Positions 15,585-24,120 of a DNA stretch of 63,750 nucleotides are shown here, in pieces. The stretch is from Chloroflexota bacterium. Lineage in GTDB: Bacteria > Chloroflexota > Dehalococcoidia > FW602-bin16. The translations under genes were made by a program, and so were the position numbers. The stretch's first letter is position 1. Every line of letters starts with the position of its first letter. Under the pieces are notes generated by a model. The model saw nothing but the letters and a program-made list of their open reading frames with translations. It had not been told where the DNA came from and did no database searches. The stretch is taken from NCBI GenBank assembly GCA_004297765.1, contig SCTZ01000014.1:1-63750 (forward strand). Direction: 5' to 3'.

Positions 15585-17840
15585 ATGGCAAGAGCCAGAC
15601 AGGACGAAGCGCCACAGGGTCGTGGAACAGGTGGCTGGTACCGTAGCGATTCGACGAGCGGGGTTCGGTCTGGATCCACAGAGGGGTCTAGGTCAGCCGA
15701 CCAATCGGGCGGGGGCGATGAGACGCTCCCCCCTGACCTCAGGAGCGTTACCGAGCAGGAGAGGGCAGGGGGGAGCCTGAGGATCAGCGAGTCCTCGTTT
15801 CGCAGGATCTACGAGGAATCTCCGATCGGGATCGAGATCTACGATGCCAACGGCCACCTGCTGGATGCAAACCGGGCTTGCCTCGAAGTTTTCGGGGTGG
15901 CTAATGCCGCGGACGTAAGAGGATTCGAACTATTCGAAGACCCAAACCTGCCGGCGGGCGCGAAGGAGAGACTCCGCGAAGGGCAAACGGTGAGGCACCA
16001 GTTCCGTTTCGATTTTGGCGAGGTTACGCGGCTTGGCCTTTACCCCACGACAAAATCGGGGACTATTGACCTTGACGTTCTTATCAACCCACTGGGTCCC
16101 GAGCGAGACCTTCCTGACGGGGGCTACCTGGTCCACGTTCAAGACATCACCGAACGCAAGCGGGCAGAGGATGCGCTGCGAAACGCGCACGATGAGCTGG
16201 AAATGCGGGTTGAAGAGCGAACAGCAGAGCTTGCTGCGGCGTATGAGGAGCTACAAGCGCAATCCGCGGAGCTACAAGCGCAATCCGCGGAGCTACAGGC
16301 ACAATCCGCGGAGCTACAGGCGCAATCCGAGGAGCTACGGGCGCACAGCGAGGAAGCCGAACGTCGGGCCGCGGAACTGGACACCATCATCACGTCTATC
16401 GCCGATGCTGTTATCGTTTTCGATCAAGGCGAGATTCCCGTGCGCATGAACCTGGCCGCCGAGAAGATGCTAGGTTATAGGCTGGAGGAGTACCAGTTGG
16501 CGACAACGGAGAGGATCAAGCTGCTGCGCATGCAAACGGCGGATGGTCAGCCGCTGTCGGCAGAGAATTCGCCGACGCGGCGTGCCCAGCGGGGCGAGAC
16601 GGTGCGCAGTCTGGTCATGCTTCTACATCCTCCCGATGGCAGAACGCTCTGGGTTTCTTGCAGTGCGGCGCCGATCTGCACTCCGGCTGGCGCTATTATC
16701 GGATCGGTGGTTACTCTTGCCGACATAAGCGACCTACACGAGCTTCAGGAACAGCGCGAGCGATTACTCAGTCAGCTTGACACCGAGCGACACGATCTGC
16801 AGACGATGATCGATCAGATGCCCGAGGGCGTCTTCTTCGCGGATGCTCCGGACGGACGCGTGATTGTGGCTAATCGGACGGCATGCCGTCTGCTCGGGCG
16901 CGATCTGCCGGCCGGCACGCCTATCGATCAGGAGGCGCAACGCTATGGTCTTCTTCGTCCGGATGGTCAGCCGTGTGCGCCTGATGACCTGCCGTTGTCG
17001 CGCGCCCTGCGCGGGGAGCGGGTAACACGGCAGGAGGTCGTGATACGGCGTCCGGATGATTCGGAAGTCACGGTGATGGTCAACTGCGTGCCCGTGCGGC
17101 GCGGGGAGCGCGTGGTGAAGGCCATCGCCGTCTTCCAGGACATTACTTCCCTCAAGGAGGTCGAGCGCCTGCGGGGGGAGTTCGTCCACCTCGTCTCCCA
17201 CGATCTACGGAATCCGCTCACGAGCGTTTTGGGCAACGCGCAATGGCTACGTCGTTTGCTTGCTAGCAGGGGCTTGGAGAAAGAAGCCGCCATCGCCGAG
17301 GCGGTCTCGACTAGCGGCCGGCGAATGAATGCCATGATCCAGGATCTGGTGGAGAGCACTCGGCTCGAGGCGGGTGCGCTCAAGATGAACAAGGAGCAGG
17401 TCAACCCGCTCCGGCTGCTTGTCGATATCGCTGAAAGGATAGGAACCGCCGAAGATCGGGCGCGAATCCACGTGGAGCCAGTGGATAACTTGCCTCCGGT
17501 GGAGGTCGATCCCGATCGCATCGAGCGATGCATCGTGAACCTTCTGACCAACGCGCTGAAATACTCGCCGCCGGATTCTCCCGTGCTGGTCCGGGTCGCC
17601 GCTGGCGCCGACGACGCCGTCATCTCTGTAACTGATCAGGGACACGGCATCCCGCCCGAGGATCTGCCGCGTTTGTTCGAGCGCTTCTACAGGGCCAAGA
17701 AGGCGGAAAGGGTGGCCGAGGGTCTGGGGCTCGGTCTGTACATTACGCGCCTGATCGCGGAAGCACATGGCGGGCGCGTGTGGGTCGAGAGCGAAGTGGG
17801 CAGAGGTTCGACGTTCTACGTGGGGCTGCCGTTGACGTAG
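15585..17840 (+). CDS. multi-PAS sensor histidine kinase
   Basis: This soluble 751-residue kinase has no membrane span. A Ser/Gly-rich N-terminus leads to PAS 1 (RIYEESPIGIEIYDANGHLL). Next comes a coiled coil with four to five exact seven-residue repeats (ELQAQSA), then PAS 2 and PAS 3 (MIDQMPEGVFFADAPDG). The kinase core has HisKA SHDLRNPLTS with the phospho-His at about residue 539, the N box NLLTNALKYS, the G1 box DQGHGIP, and the G2 box GLGLGLYI. ATG 15585 has AGGGAAGG upstream; an in-frame GTG at 15531 is less likely. No response regulator is adjacent. The signal is unknown. Confidence 0.9.
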   Translation: MARARQDEAPQGRGTGGWYRSDSTSGVRSGSTEGSRSADQSGGGDETLPPDLRSVTEQERAGGSLRISESSFRRIYEESPIGIEIYDANGHLLDANRACLEVFGVANAADVRGFELFEDPNLPAGAKERLREGQTVRHQFRFDFGEVTRLGLYPTTKSGTIDLDVLINPLGPERDLPDGGYLVHVQDITERKRAEDALRNAHDELEMRVEERTAELAAAYEELQAQSAELQAQSAELQAQSAELQAQSEELRAHSEEAERRAAELDTIITSIADAVIVFDQGEIPVRMNLAAEKMLGYRLEEYQLATTERIKLLRMQTADGQPLSAENSPTRRAQRGETVRSLVMLLHPPDGRTLWVSCSAAPICTPAGAIIGSVVTLADISDLHELQEQRERLLSQLDTERHDLQTMIDQMPEGVFFADAPDGRVIVANRTACRLLGRDLPAGTPIDQEAQRYGLLRPDGQPCAPDDLPLSRALRGERVTRQEVVIRRPDDSEVTVMVNCVPVRRGERVVKAIAVFQDITSLKEVERLRGEFVHLVSHDLRNPLTSVLGNAQWLRRLLASRGLEKEAAIAEAVSTSGRRMNAMIQDLVESTRLEAGALKMNKEQVNPLRLLVDIAERIGTAEDRARIHVEPVDNLPPVEVDPDRIERCIVNLLTNALKYSPPDSPVLVRVAAGADDAVISVTDQGHGIPPEDLPRLFERFYRAKKAERVAEGLGLGLYITRLIAEAHGGRVWVESEVGRGSTFYVGLPLT

Positions 17841-17906
17841 CGCGGTTCTGCGGGTGACCAATGCTGTATTACCGATTGCTCCATAGATGTGGCTCCGCCA
17901 GCCTGC

Positions 17907-17912
17907 TATAAT
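17907..17912 (+). promoter_or_regulatory. TATAAT box immediately before a start codon
   Basis: A perfect TATAAT ends seven bases before ATG 17920. No good -35 box is present. If used, transcription would begin on or next to the A of the start codon, giving a leaderless or nearly leaderless mRNA. Confidence 0.4.
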
Positions 17913-17919
17913 AAGAGGG

Positions 17920-19239
17920 ATGACCACTGCCACGCGCTCTCGTATCCGCGCTCGGATCGCGTCTCGTTCGCTCGCGACCATCGCTGTCGCTCTGCTCGCT
18001 GGGGTTGCTGTGCGTCTGGCGCTTCTGCCTGCTCCCGGCTACGACGTCGAGGCTTACCAGACCTGGGCCAGAGGGGTCTACGAGTTCGGCCTGACCAGTG
18101 CCTATCGGCTGGACTTAGATCCCTGGTACAACTACCCGCCGGGTTACCTCTACGCCCTCTGGATCACGGCTCGCCTGTTCGTCGTGCTGGCTTCCCAGCC
18201 TGACTGGAGCGGCCCGCTGCTGGCTGCTTTGCTCAAGCTCCCTCCCATCCTGGCCGACGTGCTGACGGCGGGAGCGATCTATCTCTTCCTGCGCGGCAGG
18301 GTGTCTCGTCGCTGTTCGCTGATCGCTAGCCTTGCCTATCTGCTCAATCCCGCGGTGATCTGGAATACGGCCTACTGGGGCGGCATCGACGCGCTGCACA
18401 CGTTGTTTCTTCTGCTGGCCGTCATGGCTGCCGCGACCAATCGCTCCCAGTTCTCGTGGCCCCTCGTATGCGGCTCTGTGCTGATCAAGCCGCTGGGGGC
18501 CCCGGCTGCGCTGGTCGTGGGAGCTATTGCACTGCTGCGTTTCGACGCACGGCGCCTGCTGATCGGGACGCTGGCTTCGTTGACCGTCCTGCTGGCGGCC
18601 GGTCTGCCGTTTATGTGGGATGGCAAGCTGGGAGAGATGCTCACCGCGCTCTCCAACAACGTGGGCAACTACCCGGCTCTCTCTGCCAACGCGCACAACG
18701 TCTGGTGGCTGATCGCTGGGGGAGACGTCTGGAGGAACGATGGGACGCTCGCCCTCGGACCGCTCAGCTATCGGGCGCTGGGGCTTGTCCTCTTCGGGCT
18801 GGCGTCCCTCGGCGTCCTGTCCTGCCTGCGACGGTCGTCAGACGTCGGCACCATCTTCGCCGCGGCGTCCGTGCTCCAGCTGAACCTGTTCGTGTGGCCC
18901 ACCGAGGTCCACGAGAACTGGTCCTACGCCGCGTTCGCCCTCCTGTGCGTTGCCGCTGCCCTCCGCCCGTCGTTACGTCCCTTCTACCTCTTCCTCACGC
19001 TGACTTTCCTGACCAACCTGGCTCTGCAGGATCTGCACCTCGAGCCCTTCTGGGACAGCCTGAACCAGGCAGGGCAGATCGATGCGCTGCGGTGGGCCAA
19101 CTCCTTGACGTACGTGGTACTGGCTGCCGTCCTGGTGGGTGCGATTTGGGGGGGGAGGCGAAAAGGAGGGGCGCGACGGGGCTTTGCATTGGCTATGAGG
19201 CGGGGGACAGACTGTCCGAGGAAAAGGCGAAACGGTTGA
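17920..19239 (+). CDS. GT-C-type membrane glycosyltransferase-like protein
   Basis: The 439-residue protein has about ten membrane helices. The first outer loop has an acidic motif (DVEAYQTWARGVYEFG) and NYPPGYLY, both typical of GT-C mannosyl- and glucosyltransferases that use polyprenyl-phosphate sugars. ATG 17920 follows AAGAGGG; the in-frame codon upstream lacks support. The last 29 residues (from about GGRRKGGARRG) are basic, low complexity and encoded by a repeat element (19165-19290), so the natural C-terminus may have been replaced. Donor and acceptor are unknown. Confidence 0.65.
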   Translation: MTTATRSRIRARIASRSLATIAVALLAGVAVRLALLPAPGYDVEAYQTWARGVYEFGLTSAYRLDLDPWYNYPPGYLYALWITARLFVVLASQPDWSGPLLAALLKLPPILADVLTAGAIYLFLRGRVSRRCSLIASLAYLLNPAVIWNTAYWGGIDALHTLFLLLAVMAAATNRSQFSWPLVCGSVLIKPLGAPAALVVGAIALLRFDARRLLIGTLASLTVLLAAGLPFMWDGKLGEMLTALSNNVGNYPALSANAHNVWWLIAGGDVWRNDGTLALGPLSYRALGLVLFGLASLGVLSCLRRSSDVGTIFAAASVLQLNLFVWPTEVHENWSYAAFALLCVAAALRPSLRPFYLFLTLTFLTNLALQDLHLEPFWDSLNQAGQIDALRWANSLTYVVLAAVLVGAIWGGRRKGGARRGFALAMRRGTDCPRKRRNG

Positions 19240-19290
19240 TTCTTCTTCCCCTTTTCGCCTTTTCCCCTCTTCGCCCCCGTCGCGTTACGC
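19165..19290. repeat. inverted-repeat element between convergent genes
   Basis: Outer arms (GGCGCGACGGGG near 19168-19180 and CCCCGTCGCG near 19274-19284) enclose inner arms GAGGAAAAGGCGAAA (19218-19232) and TTTTCGCCTTTTCCCCTC (19252-19269). It covers the end of the GT-C gene and reaches the end of trxB, and probably serves as a bidirectional terminator. Confidence 0.5.
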
Positions 19291-20241
19291 CCACTGCTTG
19301 ATCATGGCCGCGCGCCGATGAACATAGCGGTCGGCCGCCATGGCGGCGATGGCGCCGTCCGATGCGGCGGTGACCACCTGCTTCAAGGGGGAGCGACGCA
19401 CGTCGCCCACGGCGTAGACGCCGGGGACGGAGGTCTGCATCTGCTCGTCGGTGATGACGTAGCCCTGCTCGTCCAGCTCGACCAGACCCTGCAGAAAATC
19501 CGAGGCGGGTTTGTTGCCGAGTAGGTACATGAAGACGCCTGAGATGGGCAGCGACTCTTCTTCTCCGCCGCGTCCGACGAGCGCGAGCTCGGCGACCAGA
19601 CCGTCGCGGCCGACGATCTCCTTCACGCGACGATGGTAGTGGAGACGCAGCTTCTCGTGTGCGATGGCCTCCTCGATGACCTCCGGCGCGGCCTTGAAGG
19701 CGTCGCGCGGGGCCACGACGTGGACGGTGTGGGCGTACTTGGCCAGGAAGAACGATTCCTCCAGCGCCTCCTGGCTCTCGCCGACCACGGCGACCTCCTG
19801 GTCCTGGAAGAAGGCTCCGTCACAGGTGGCGCAGTAGCTCACGCCCCGCCCGAGGAACTCCTCCTCGCCGGCGATGCGTGACTGGCGGGCTCCCGCGCCA
19901 GTGGCCAGAATCACGGCCTTGGCTGCGAAGGTGCCCTCGGCTGTGTAGGCGCGCTTGGTGTCTTCGCTCAGGTCGAGCGTATAGACCTGCGTCTGGACGA
20001 ACTCCGCTCCGAAGGACTGGGCCTGCTCGCGCATGGAGGCGAGCAACTCCACGCCGCTGACGGTGGTTGGATACCCGGGGTAGTTGGCAATCTTGGATGT
20101 CGCGGCCAGTGAGCCGCCGAACTTGGCTTTGTCGATGATCACCGTCTTCAGCTTAGCTCGGGCCGCGAAGAGAGCCGCCGTGGCTCCCCCGGGGCCACCG
20201 CCGATCACAATGACGTCGTAGGACGCTTCCTCCATCATCAT
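19285..20241 (-). CDS. trxB: thioredoxin reductase-like FAD flavoprotein
   Basis: A 318-residue protein with an FAD-binding GGGPGGATA motif at residues 14-22, the redox-active CATC at 137-140, a second Rossmann stretch (VAVVGESQEALEES) and the VYAVGDVRRSPLKQV FAD signature near residue 275. The NAD(P) loop reads GESQEA rather than the usual GGGNSA, so nucleotide preference or partner may differ from classical TrxB. It is the last gene of a minus-strand trio: thioredoxin, CTYC protein, reductase. It therefore probably recycles one or both small proteins. Confidence 0.88.
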   Translation of the reverse strand: MMMEEASYDVIVIGGGPGGATAALFAARAKLKTVIIDKAKFGGSLAATSKIANYPGYPTTVSGVELLASMREQAQSFGAEFVQTQVYTLDLSEDTKRAYTAEGTFAAKAVILATGAGARQSRIAGEEEFLGRGVSYCATCDGAFFQDQEVAVVGESQEALEESFFLAKYAHTVHVVAPRDAFKAAPEVIEEAIAHEKLRLHYHRRVKEIVGRDGLVAELALVGRGGEEESLPISGVFMYLLGNKPASDFLQGLVELDEQGYVITDEQMQTSVPGVYAVGDVRRSPLKQVVTAASDGAIAAMAADRYVHRRAAMIKQWA

Positions 20242-20247
20242 TCCTGT

Positions 20248-20604
20248 CTACATTCCTCCCTGCGCCTCGATCGCCTCGGCAATGACGCGATAGTCGGCCG
20301 CGCCGATCAGCTTGATAGAGCCATTGATCGCCACGATCGGCAGCGGCAGACCCTGCTGCCGCGCCAACTCCACCAGCCGAGCGTCATCCGCGTCCGGCTG
20401 GTGGAGTGCCACGTCGACGTATTCTACCGTTACCTGGTCGCCGTAGCGTTCTCGCAGGCGACCGACGATGAACGTAATATCTTCCGGCGTGCTCCACGTG
20501 TCAAAGCAGTACGTGCAGCCGTCCCGGTGGGATGTATCGTTGAGGATGGCCAGGCGCATCCTCGGTCTATTCGTAGCTTCCACCACACCACGACCGACAC
20601 CCAC
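20248..20604 (-). CDS. small thioredoxin-fold protein with CTYC motif
   Basis: The 118-residue product has a CXXC motif, CTYC, at residues 30-33, a helix rich in charged residues, and a LPLPIVAI segment that supplies the cis-proline of thioredoxin folds. The C-terminus (INGSIKLIGAADYRVIAEAI) matches the last strand-helix of such proteins. GTG 20604 is chosen because AGGAGG lies eight bases before it, though an ATG at 20559 would give a shorter N-terminus. It lies between trxA and trxB and is a likely extra substrate of the reductase. It resembles DUF1462-type proteins, with low certainty. Confidence 0.65.
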   Translation of the reverse strand: MGVGRGVVEATNRPRMRLAILNDTSHRDGCTYCFDTWSTPEDITFIVGRLRERYGDQVTVEYVDVALHQPDADDARLVELARQQGLPLPIVAINGSIKLIGAADYRVIAEAIEAQGGM

Positions 20605-20685
20605 GGGCTAATACCTCCTCTGGTTACGCGTCCATGAGAGGACAGGAAGATGGCGGTGGCGCCTCGCAATCCTCGTGGTAATGGT

Positions 20686-21012
20686 TCAGACCAGTGCCTT
20701 GTCGAGCTGCTTCTTCAGCTCGGGTTTCTGGCGGAAGCCGACGATGCGTCCCTTCTCCTGGCCATCCTTGAAAATGATGAGCGTTGGAATAGCCCGTACG
20801 GCATAGCGGCCGGGCGTCTCCGGATTCTCATCCGTGTTGAGCTTGGCGAAGCCCATCTTATCCGCGTACTCCTCGGCCAGCTCTTCCACCAACGGAGTCA
20901 CCATCTTGCACGGTCCGCACCAGGGAGCCCAGAAGTCCACCAGGTACGGCTTGTCGGCTTCCAGAATCGATGCTTGAAAGTTGCTGTCGCTTACCTCAAT
21001 GAGCTTTCCCAC
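20686..21012 (-). CDS. trxA: thioredoxin
   Basis: A 108-residue classical thioredoxin: DFWAPWCGPCKM with Cys32 and Cys35, a buried aspartate in the VDFWA strand, IPTLIIFKDG with the cis-proline, and the closing helix. AGAAGGAGA precedes the ATG. It begins a minus-strand redox cluster with the CTYC protein and the reductase. Besides general disulfide reduction it could feed CcdA for cytochrome c assembly. Confidence 0.95.
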   Translation of the reverse strand: MGKLIEVSDSNFQASILEADKPYLVDFWAPWCGPCKMVTPLVEELAEEYADKMGFAKLNTDENPETPGRYAVRAIPTLIIFKDGQEKGRIVGFRQKPELKKQLDKALV

Positions 21013-21051
21013 TGTATCTCGTATCTCCTTCTTCTCTCGTGGCGCAAGATC

Positions 21052-22071
21052 CTACGTCCTCGCTGGCGCCTCCACCGGAGGGCATCGGGACCCTATGTAT
21101 CCGGTCAGCTTGCCAGATCGGCTGTATAATGTCACCGGGTCGCCTTCTTCGATGTCCACGCGGCCGCAAGCGGCCAGGTAGTACAGATTTGCGATAGTCT
21201 CAGAGCAGGCCAGCTGTCGGTCGACCAGGCTCGGGTTGTCTCCGAAGACGTCCCACGTTATCTCCCACGCCGTTCTGCCCTTATGGCCCAGCGTCTGTTC
21301 TACGGCCCGCATGCGCTCCTCGTGGTGTTGCTGGATCTCCGCGATGCGCCCCGTGCCGTTCTTGAAGGGACGGTAATGGCCGGGCAGGACCAGGTCCAAT
21401 GGTAGTCTAGCCACCTTGGACAGGGATCTCTTGTAGTCCTGCAAGGGATTGGGTCGGGTAGCGTGGTCGCGTGCGATGTGCGGCGTAATCTTTGGCAGGA
21501 CGTGATCGCCGGAGAAGAGGATGCGCCGCCTCATATCGTAAAGACAGATATGGGCCTCGGAGTGACCGGGGGTCCATATCACCTGGTAGTCATGACCGCC
21601 AATGGTCAGTATCTCGCCCTCCGTCAGACCCCGATCGTATTCGAACGGCTCGATAGGGGGTGTGTTGTTGAAGTCCTGCTCCATCAGGGCGAGTTCGTCG
21701 GCTGGCAATCCGATACGTGACCACCACTGCCGCCCGGTCGGCGACCAGTAATCTCGGTTATTGGCAAAGCGATTGGTGTTTAGAAAGGCGGATTCGTGTA
21801 GCCAAACCGTGGTGCCAAACAGCTCACGCAGGCGAGCGGATGCGCCAGCATGATCCTGGTGCTCGTGTGTACCGATCACCGTGACGATGTCGCGCGGTGC
21901 GTATCCTACCCGACTCATCTGGGCGGTCAACTCCGTCCAGACCTCATCCGATGGAAAGCCAGCGTCGATCAGCACGGGACCATCGGAGTCTTCCAGGAGG
22001 TAAATGTTTCCATGTTTCGGCCCGACTGGAATCTTTACTCGAAACCAGTGGATCCCGTCAGCTACAAGCAT
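21052..22071 (-). CDS. metallo-beta-lactamase-fold hydrolase
   Basis: A 339-residue protein with the metal-binding signature THEHQDHAG, a later PGHSEAHIC histidine and FSGDHVLP aspartate, as in class-II glyoxalase/MBL hydrolases. The C-terminal extra helical region (about residues 230-320) is like that of MBL proteins with a DUF-type cap. The ATG follows GGAGGGAGC. Members cleave thioesters, lactones or phosphodiesters; the substrate here is unknown. It stands between trxA and a RimI-like gene in the same direction. Confidence 0.85.
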   Translation of the reverse strand: MLVADGIHWFRVKIPVGPKHGNIYLLEDSDGPVLIDAGFPSDEVWTELTAQMSRVGYAPRDIVTVIGTHEHQDHAGASARLRELFGTTVWLHESAFLNTNRFANNRDYWSPTGRQWWSRIGLPADELALMEQDFNNTPPIEPFEYDRGLTEGEILTIGGHDYQVIWTPGHSEAHICLYDMRRRILFSGDHVLPKITPHIARDHATRPNPLQDYKRSLSKVARLPLDLVLPGHYRPFKNGTGRIAEIQQHHEERMRAVEQTLGHKGRTAWEITWDVFGDNPSLVDRQLACSETIANLYYLAACGRVDIEEGDPVTLYSRSGKLTGYIGSRCPPVEAPART

Positions 22072-22176
22072 GCGGACTGCTCCCTCCGCTTATTATAACG
22101 AGCGCCCGAACCTGGCGCAATGCGAGGGAGCCTTGGACCTTGGTGCTGCTTCGGCACAGGCGGGTTTCTGGGGGTC

Positions 22177-22797
22177 TCACGGATCGTTGGTCGTGCAGTA
22201 GTTCGATAGTCTTTCCCGGTTGGCCTCTTTCAGTCGCACAAGCAGCGACTGGAACATGGCCGAGGCGACCGGCTCGCTGGTCATGATGAGAGCGTCTTCT
22301 CGATCGGGGGCATAGTAGCCCCGACGCAGGCCGGCCCGCACAAAGCTGTACTTCTCATAGAGGCGCTGAGCCACGACGTTGGAGACACGTACTTCCAGCG
22401 TCAGGACAGCCGACTCCATGGCGATGGCCACCTCCGCGGCCGCGATCAGCAGCAACTCGCCAAGTCCGAGCCCCCGATGACTCGGACGAATGGCAATGGT
22501 AGTGATGTGCGCCTCGTCGAACATCAGCCACATACCCACGTGTCCAACCACCGTGCCCTCGCCCGGAGCCGCGTAGTAATCTTCCTCCCGGCTGTGGGCG
22601 TAGAACATCTCCACAGCCGGCTTTCCCGGACCGGGCCGCTCCTGCGGCGCGCGTACCACCAGGTAATGGGCCAGCCGGTTATAGACCAGCTCTCGCTCGA
22701 AGGAACCTGGGGGCCAGGCATCGCCAAAGGACTCTCTCTCGATCTCAACGACGGCCGGGATGTCGGCTATCCGCATCCAATCCACGACAAAGCGCAC
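22177..22797 (-). CDS. rimI: RimI-like GNAT N-acetyltransferase
   Basis: The 206-residue protein opens with the RimI-type MRIADIPAVVEIERESFGDAW and has the acetyl-CoA loop IRPSHRGLGLGELLL followed by LEVRVSNVVAQRLYEKYSFVRAGLRRGYY, the RimI C-terminal signature. A loop of about 35 residues is inserted before the central sheet. I use GTG 22797 (AGAGG about ten bases upstream); the frame extends to a TTG at 22848 without homology. RimI acetylates the N-terminus of ribosomal protein S18, but the exact target here is not provable. Confidence 0.8.
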   Translation of the reverse strand: MRFVVDWMRIADIPAVVEIERESFGDAWPPGSFERELVYNRLAHYLVVRAPQERPGPGKPAVEMFYAHSREEDYYAAPGEGTVVGHVGMWLMFDEAHITTIAIRPSHRGLGLGELLLIAAAEVAIAMESAVLTLEVRVSNVVAQRLYEKYSFVRAGLRRGYYAPDREDALIMTSEPVASAMFQSLLVRLKEANRERLSNYCTTNDP

Positions 22798-23025
22798 GTC
22801 TTGTCGACCTCTATCTGAGCCCGCCCCGACCACCGGGCCGGCTCGCAATCCTACTACATGGTAGAACAGTTTGGGCCCTTCTGTCTAACTCCAGGTCCTG
22901 GAGGTCACTTGCCCGCAAGCGCGGATCGGTCTATGATAGGGGGCGCAGCAGAACCAGGACTTGCGCTCGTACTGGTGGTTACTTCGATCATCCTGGTGGA
23001 CTATCAAATAGGAGGGAGCGGAGCT

Positions 23026-23430
23026 ATGATCAAGCGCGTTGATCACGTGTCGATCGTCGTCGAGAGTACCGAGGAGGCCCTTAAGTTATTTAGGGACGTG
23101 CTTGGGGCGCGCGTCGTTGCCACACAGAGTTACGAGAAGTACAGCCATGAGTGGACGATAATGGACATCGGGACAGGAGCTCAGCTTGAGCTACTGGAGC
23201 CGTGGAGAGGGTCAGGCGGTGTGTCTGATCAGTTCCTGACCAGACACGGGGAGGGCGTGCATCACGTTACCCTGGAGACCTCGGATGTCCGAGACAGCAT
23301 CGCTCGACTCGAATCCGTGGGGATCGAGCCTTTTCATACCGATTTGTCTGATCCAACCTGGCAAGAGACGTTCATCCATCCGCGCCAGAGTCACGGAGTT
23401 CTCTACCAATTGGTAGAGCGTACGCACTAG
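23026..23430 (+). CDS. VOC-family protein, methylmalonyl-CoA epimerase/glyoxalase-like
   Basis: A 134-residue protein with two beta-alpha-beta-beta-beta VOC units. The first starts VDHVSIVVESTEEALKLF (metal His8) and the second VHHVTLETSDVRDSIARL. EPW and HPRQSHGVLYQL supply glutamate and strand residues as in methylmalonyl-CoA epimerase. Start ATG 23026 follows GGAGGGAGC; the longer frame upstream is not used. No mutase genes are adjacent, so the family name is safer than the enzyme name. It ends tail-to-tail with the next gene, overlapping by 4 bp. Confidence 0.78.
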   Translation: MIKRVDHVSIVVESTEEALKLFRDVLGARVVATQSYEKYSHEWTIMDIGTGAQLELLEPWRGSGGVSDQFLTRHGEGVHHVTLETSDVRDSIARLESVGIEPFHTDLSDPTWQETFIHPRQSHGVLYQLVERTH

Positions 23431-23834
23431 CGGCTTCTGGAGTGTGACTTTCGCTTCCGCACATAGTAGTGCCCCAGCCCTGCCCATGCGACTAGCAGTG
23501 GCAGAATTGTCAGCGCGGTGATCACCATGAAGCTGATAGCGCCTGCGAGACTGCTTCGGGCGATAGCGAAAGCCACAAAAGACACGACGAGTGTGGCCGC
23601 CGCCCAGATGCCTTCCGAATAGAGAACGCCGCGCATGGTCAGGGTGTCGCCGGAGCTAAGGGGAAAGAGACGATCCTTCAGCGTAGAACGTCCCTGCTCC
23701 ATTGTGCCGCCGGTCAAGTTGTCCAGGCAGATGCGCCGCAGATCCGAGACCCACTCGTCTACCCCATGCCGGTGATTCCAGTTGGACGCGTTCAGCCGTT
23801 GCCGTAGAGCCAGGGGGCTCTCCGTCGTCATCAT
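23427..23834 (-). CDS. small two-span membrane protein
   Basis: A 135-residue protein: a polar N-terminal half (about 65 residues), two hydrophobic helices near residues 70-92 and 97-118 separated by a short loop, and a very basic tail (RKRKSHSRSR). GGAGGGCAGC precedes the ATG. I do not recognise a family and its neighbours give no hint. It could be a membrane-bound regulator or transporter accessory protein. Confidence 0.55.
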   Translation of the reverse strand: MMTTESPLALRQRLNASNWNHRHGVDEWVSDLRRICLDNLTGGTMEQGRSTLKDRLFPLSSGDTLTMRGVLYSEGIWAAATLVVSFVAFAIARSSLAGAISFMVITALTILPLLVAWAGLGHYYVRKRKSHSRSR

Positions 23835-23985
23835 TGCTGCCCTCCTTGCTTGTGTCTATCCCATAGATCGTAGGGCCAGCCCCTTGCGCTGTCCATGGCT
23901 GGAAGTACCTCACGGCCGAGCCATTGCGTACTTTGTTGCGGACAGCCGGCGGCCCCTCGGCGTCAGGGGCGAACACTCACCCTCG

Positions 23986-24014
23986 CCCTCTCCCTTTTTG
24001 CGAAAGGGAGAGGG
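23986..24014. repeat. CT-rich hairpin repeat
   Basis: CCCTCTCCCTTT and AAAGGGAGAGGGG face each other around a short loop. The same sequence occurs at 34561-34596 and partly again at 34603-34625, so it is a dispersed repeat that may also act as a terminator. Confidence 0.55.
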
Positions 24015-24051
24015 GATTGATGCGTCCCCACCCCCACTGGTGCCAAGCCAA

Positions 24052-24120
24052 CCCAGGGCACATTGCATGTGCCCCAACACCGCACCCCTCGTAGGGGCAC
24101 ATTGCATGCGCCAGGTATTG
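24052..24120. repeat. copy of the GGGCACATTGCATGTGCCC repeat family
   Basis: Two arms, each itself a near-palindrome (GGGCACATTGCATGTGCCC and GGGGCACATTGCATGCGCC), surround a short spacer. The same core lies inside MITE-like elements at 33114-33303 and 44522-44702. Confidence 0.55.

Noticed and set aside
24052..24120. CRISPR-like repeats
   Set aside because: Copies are palindromic, unevenly spaced and not arrayed with spacers.
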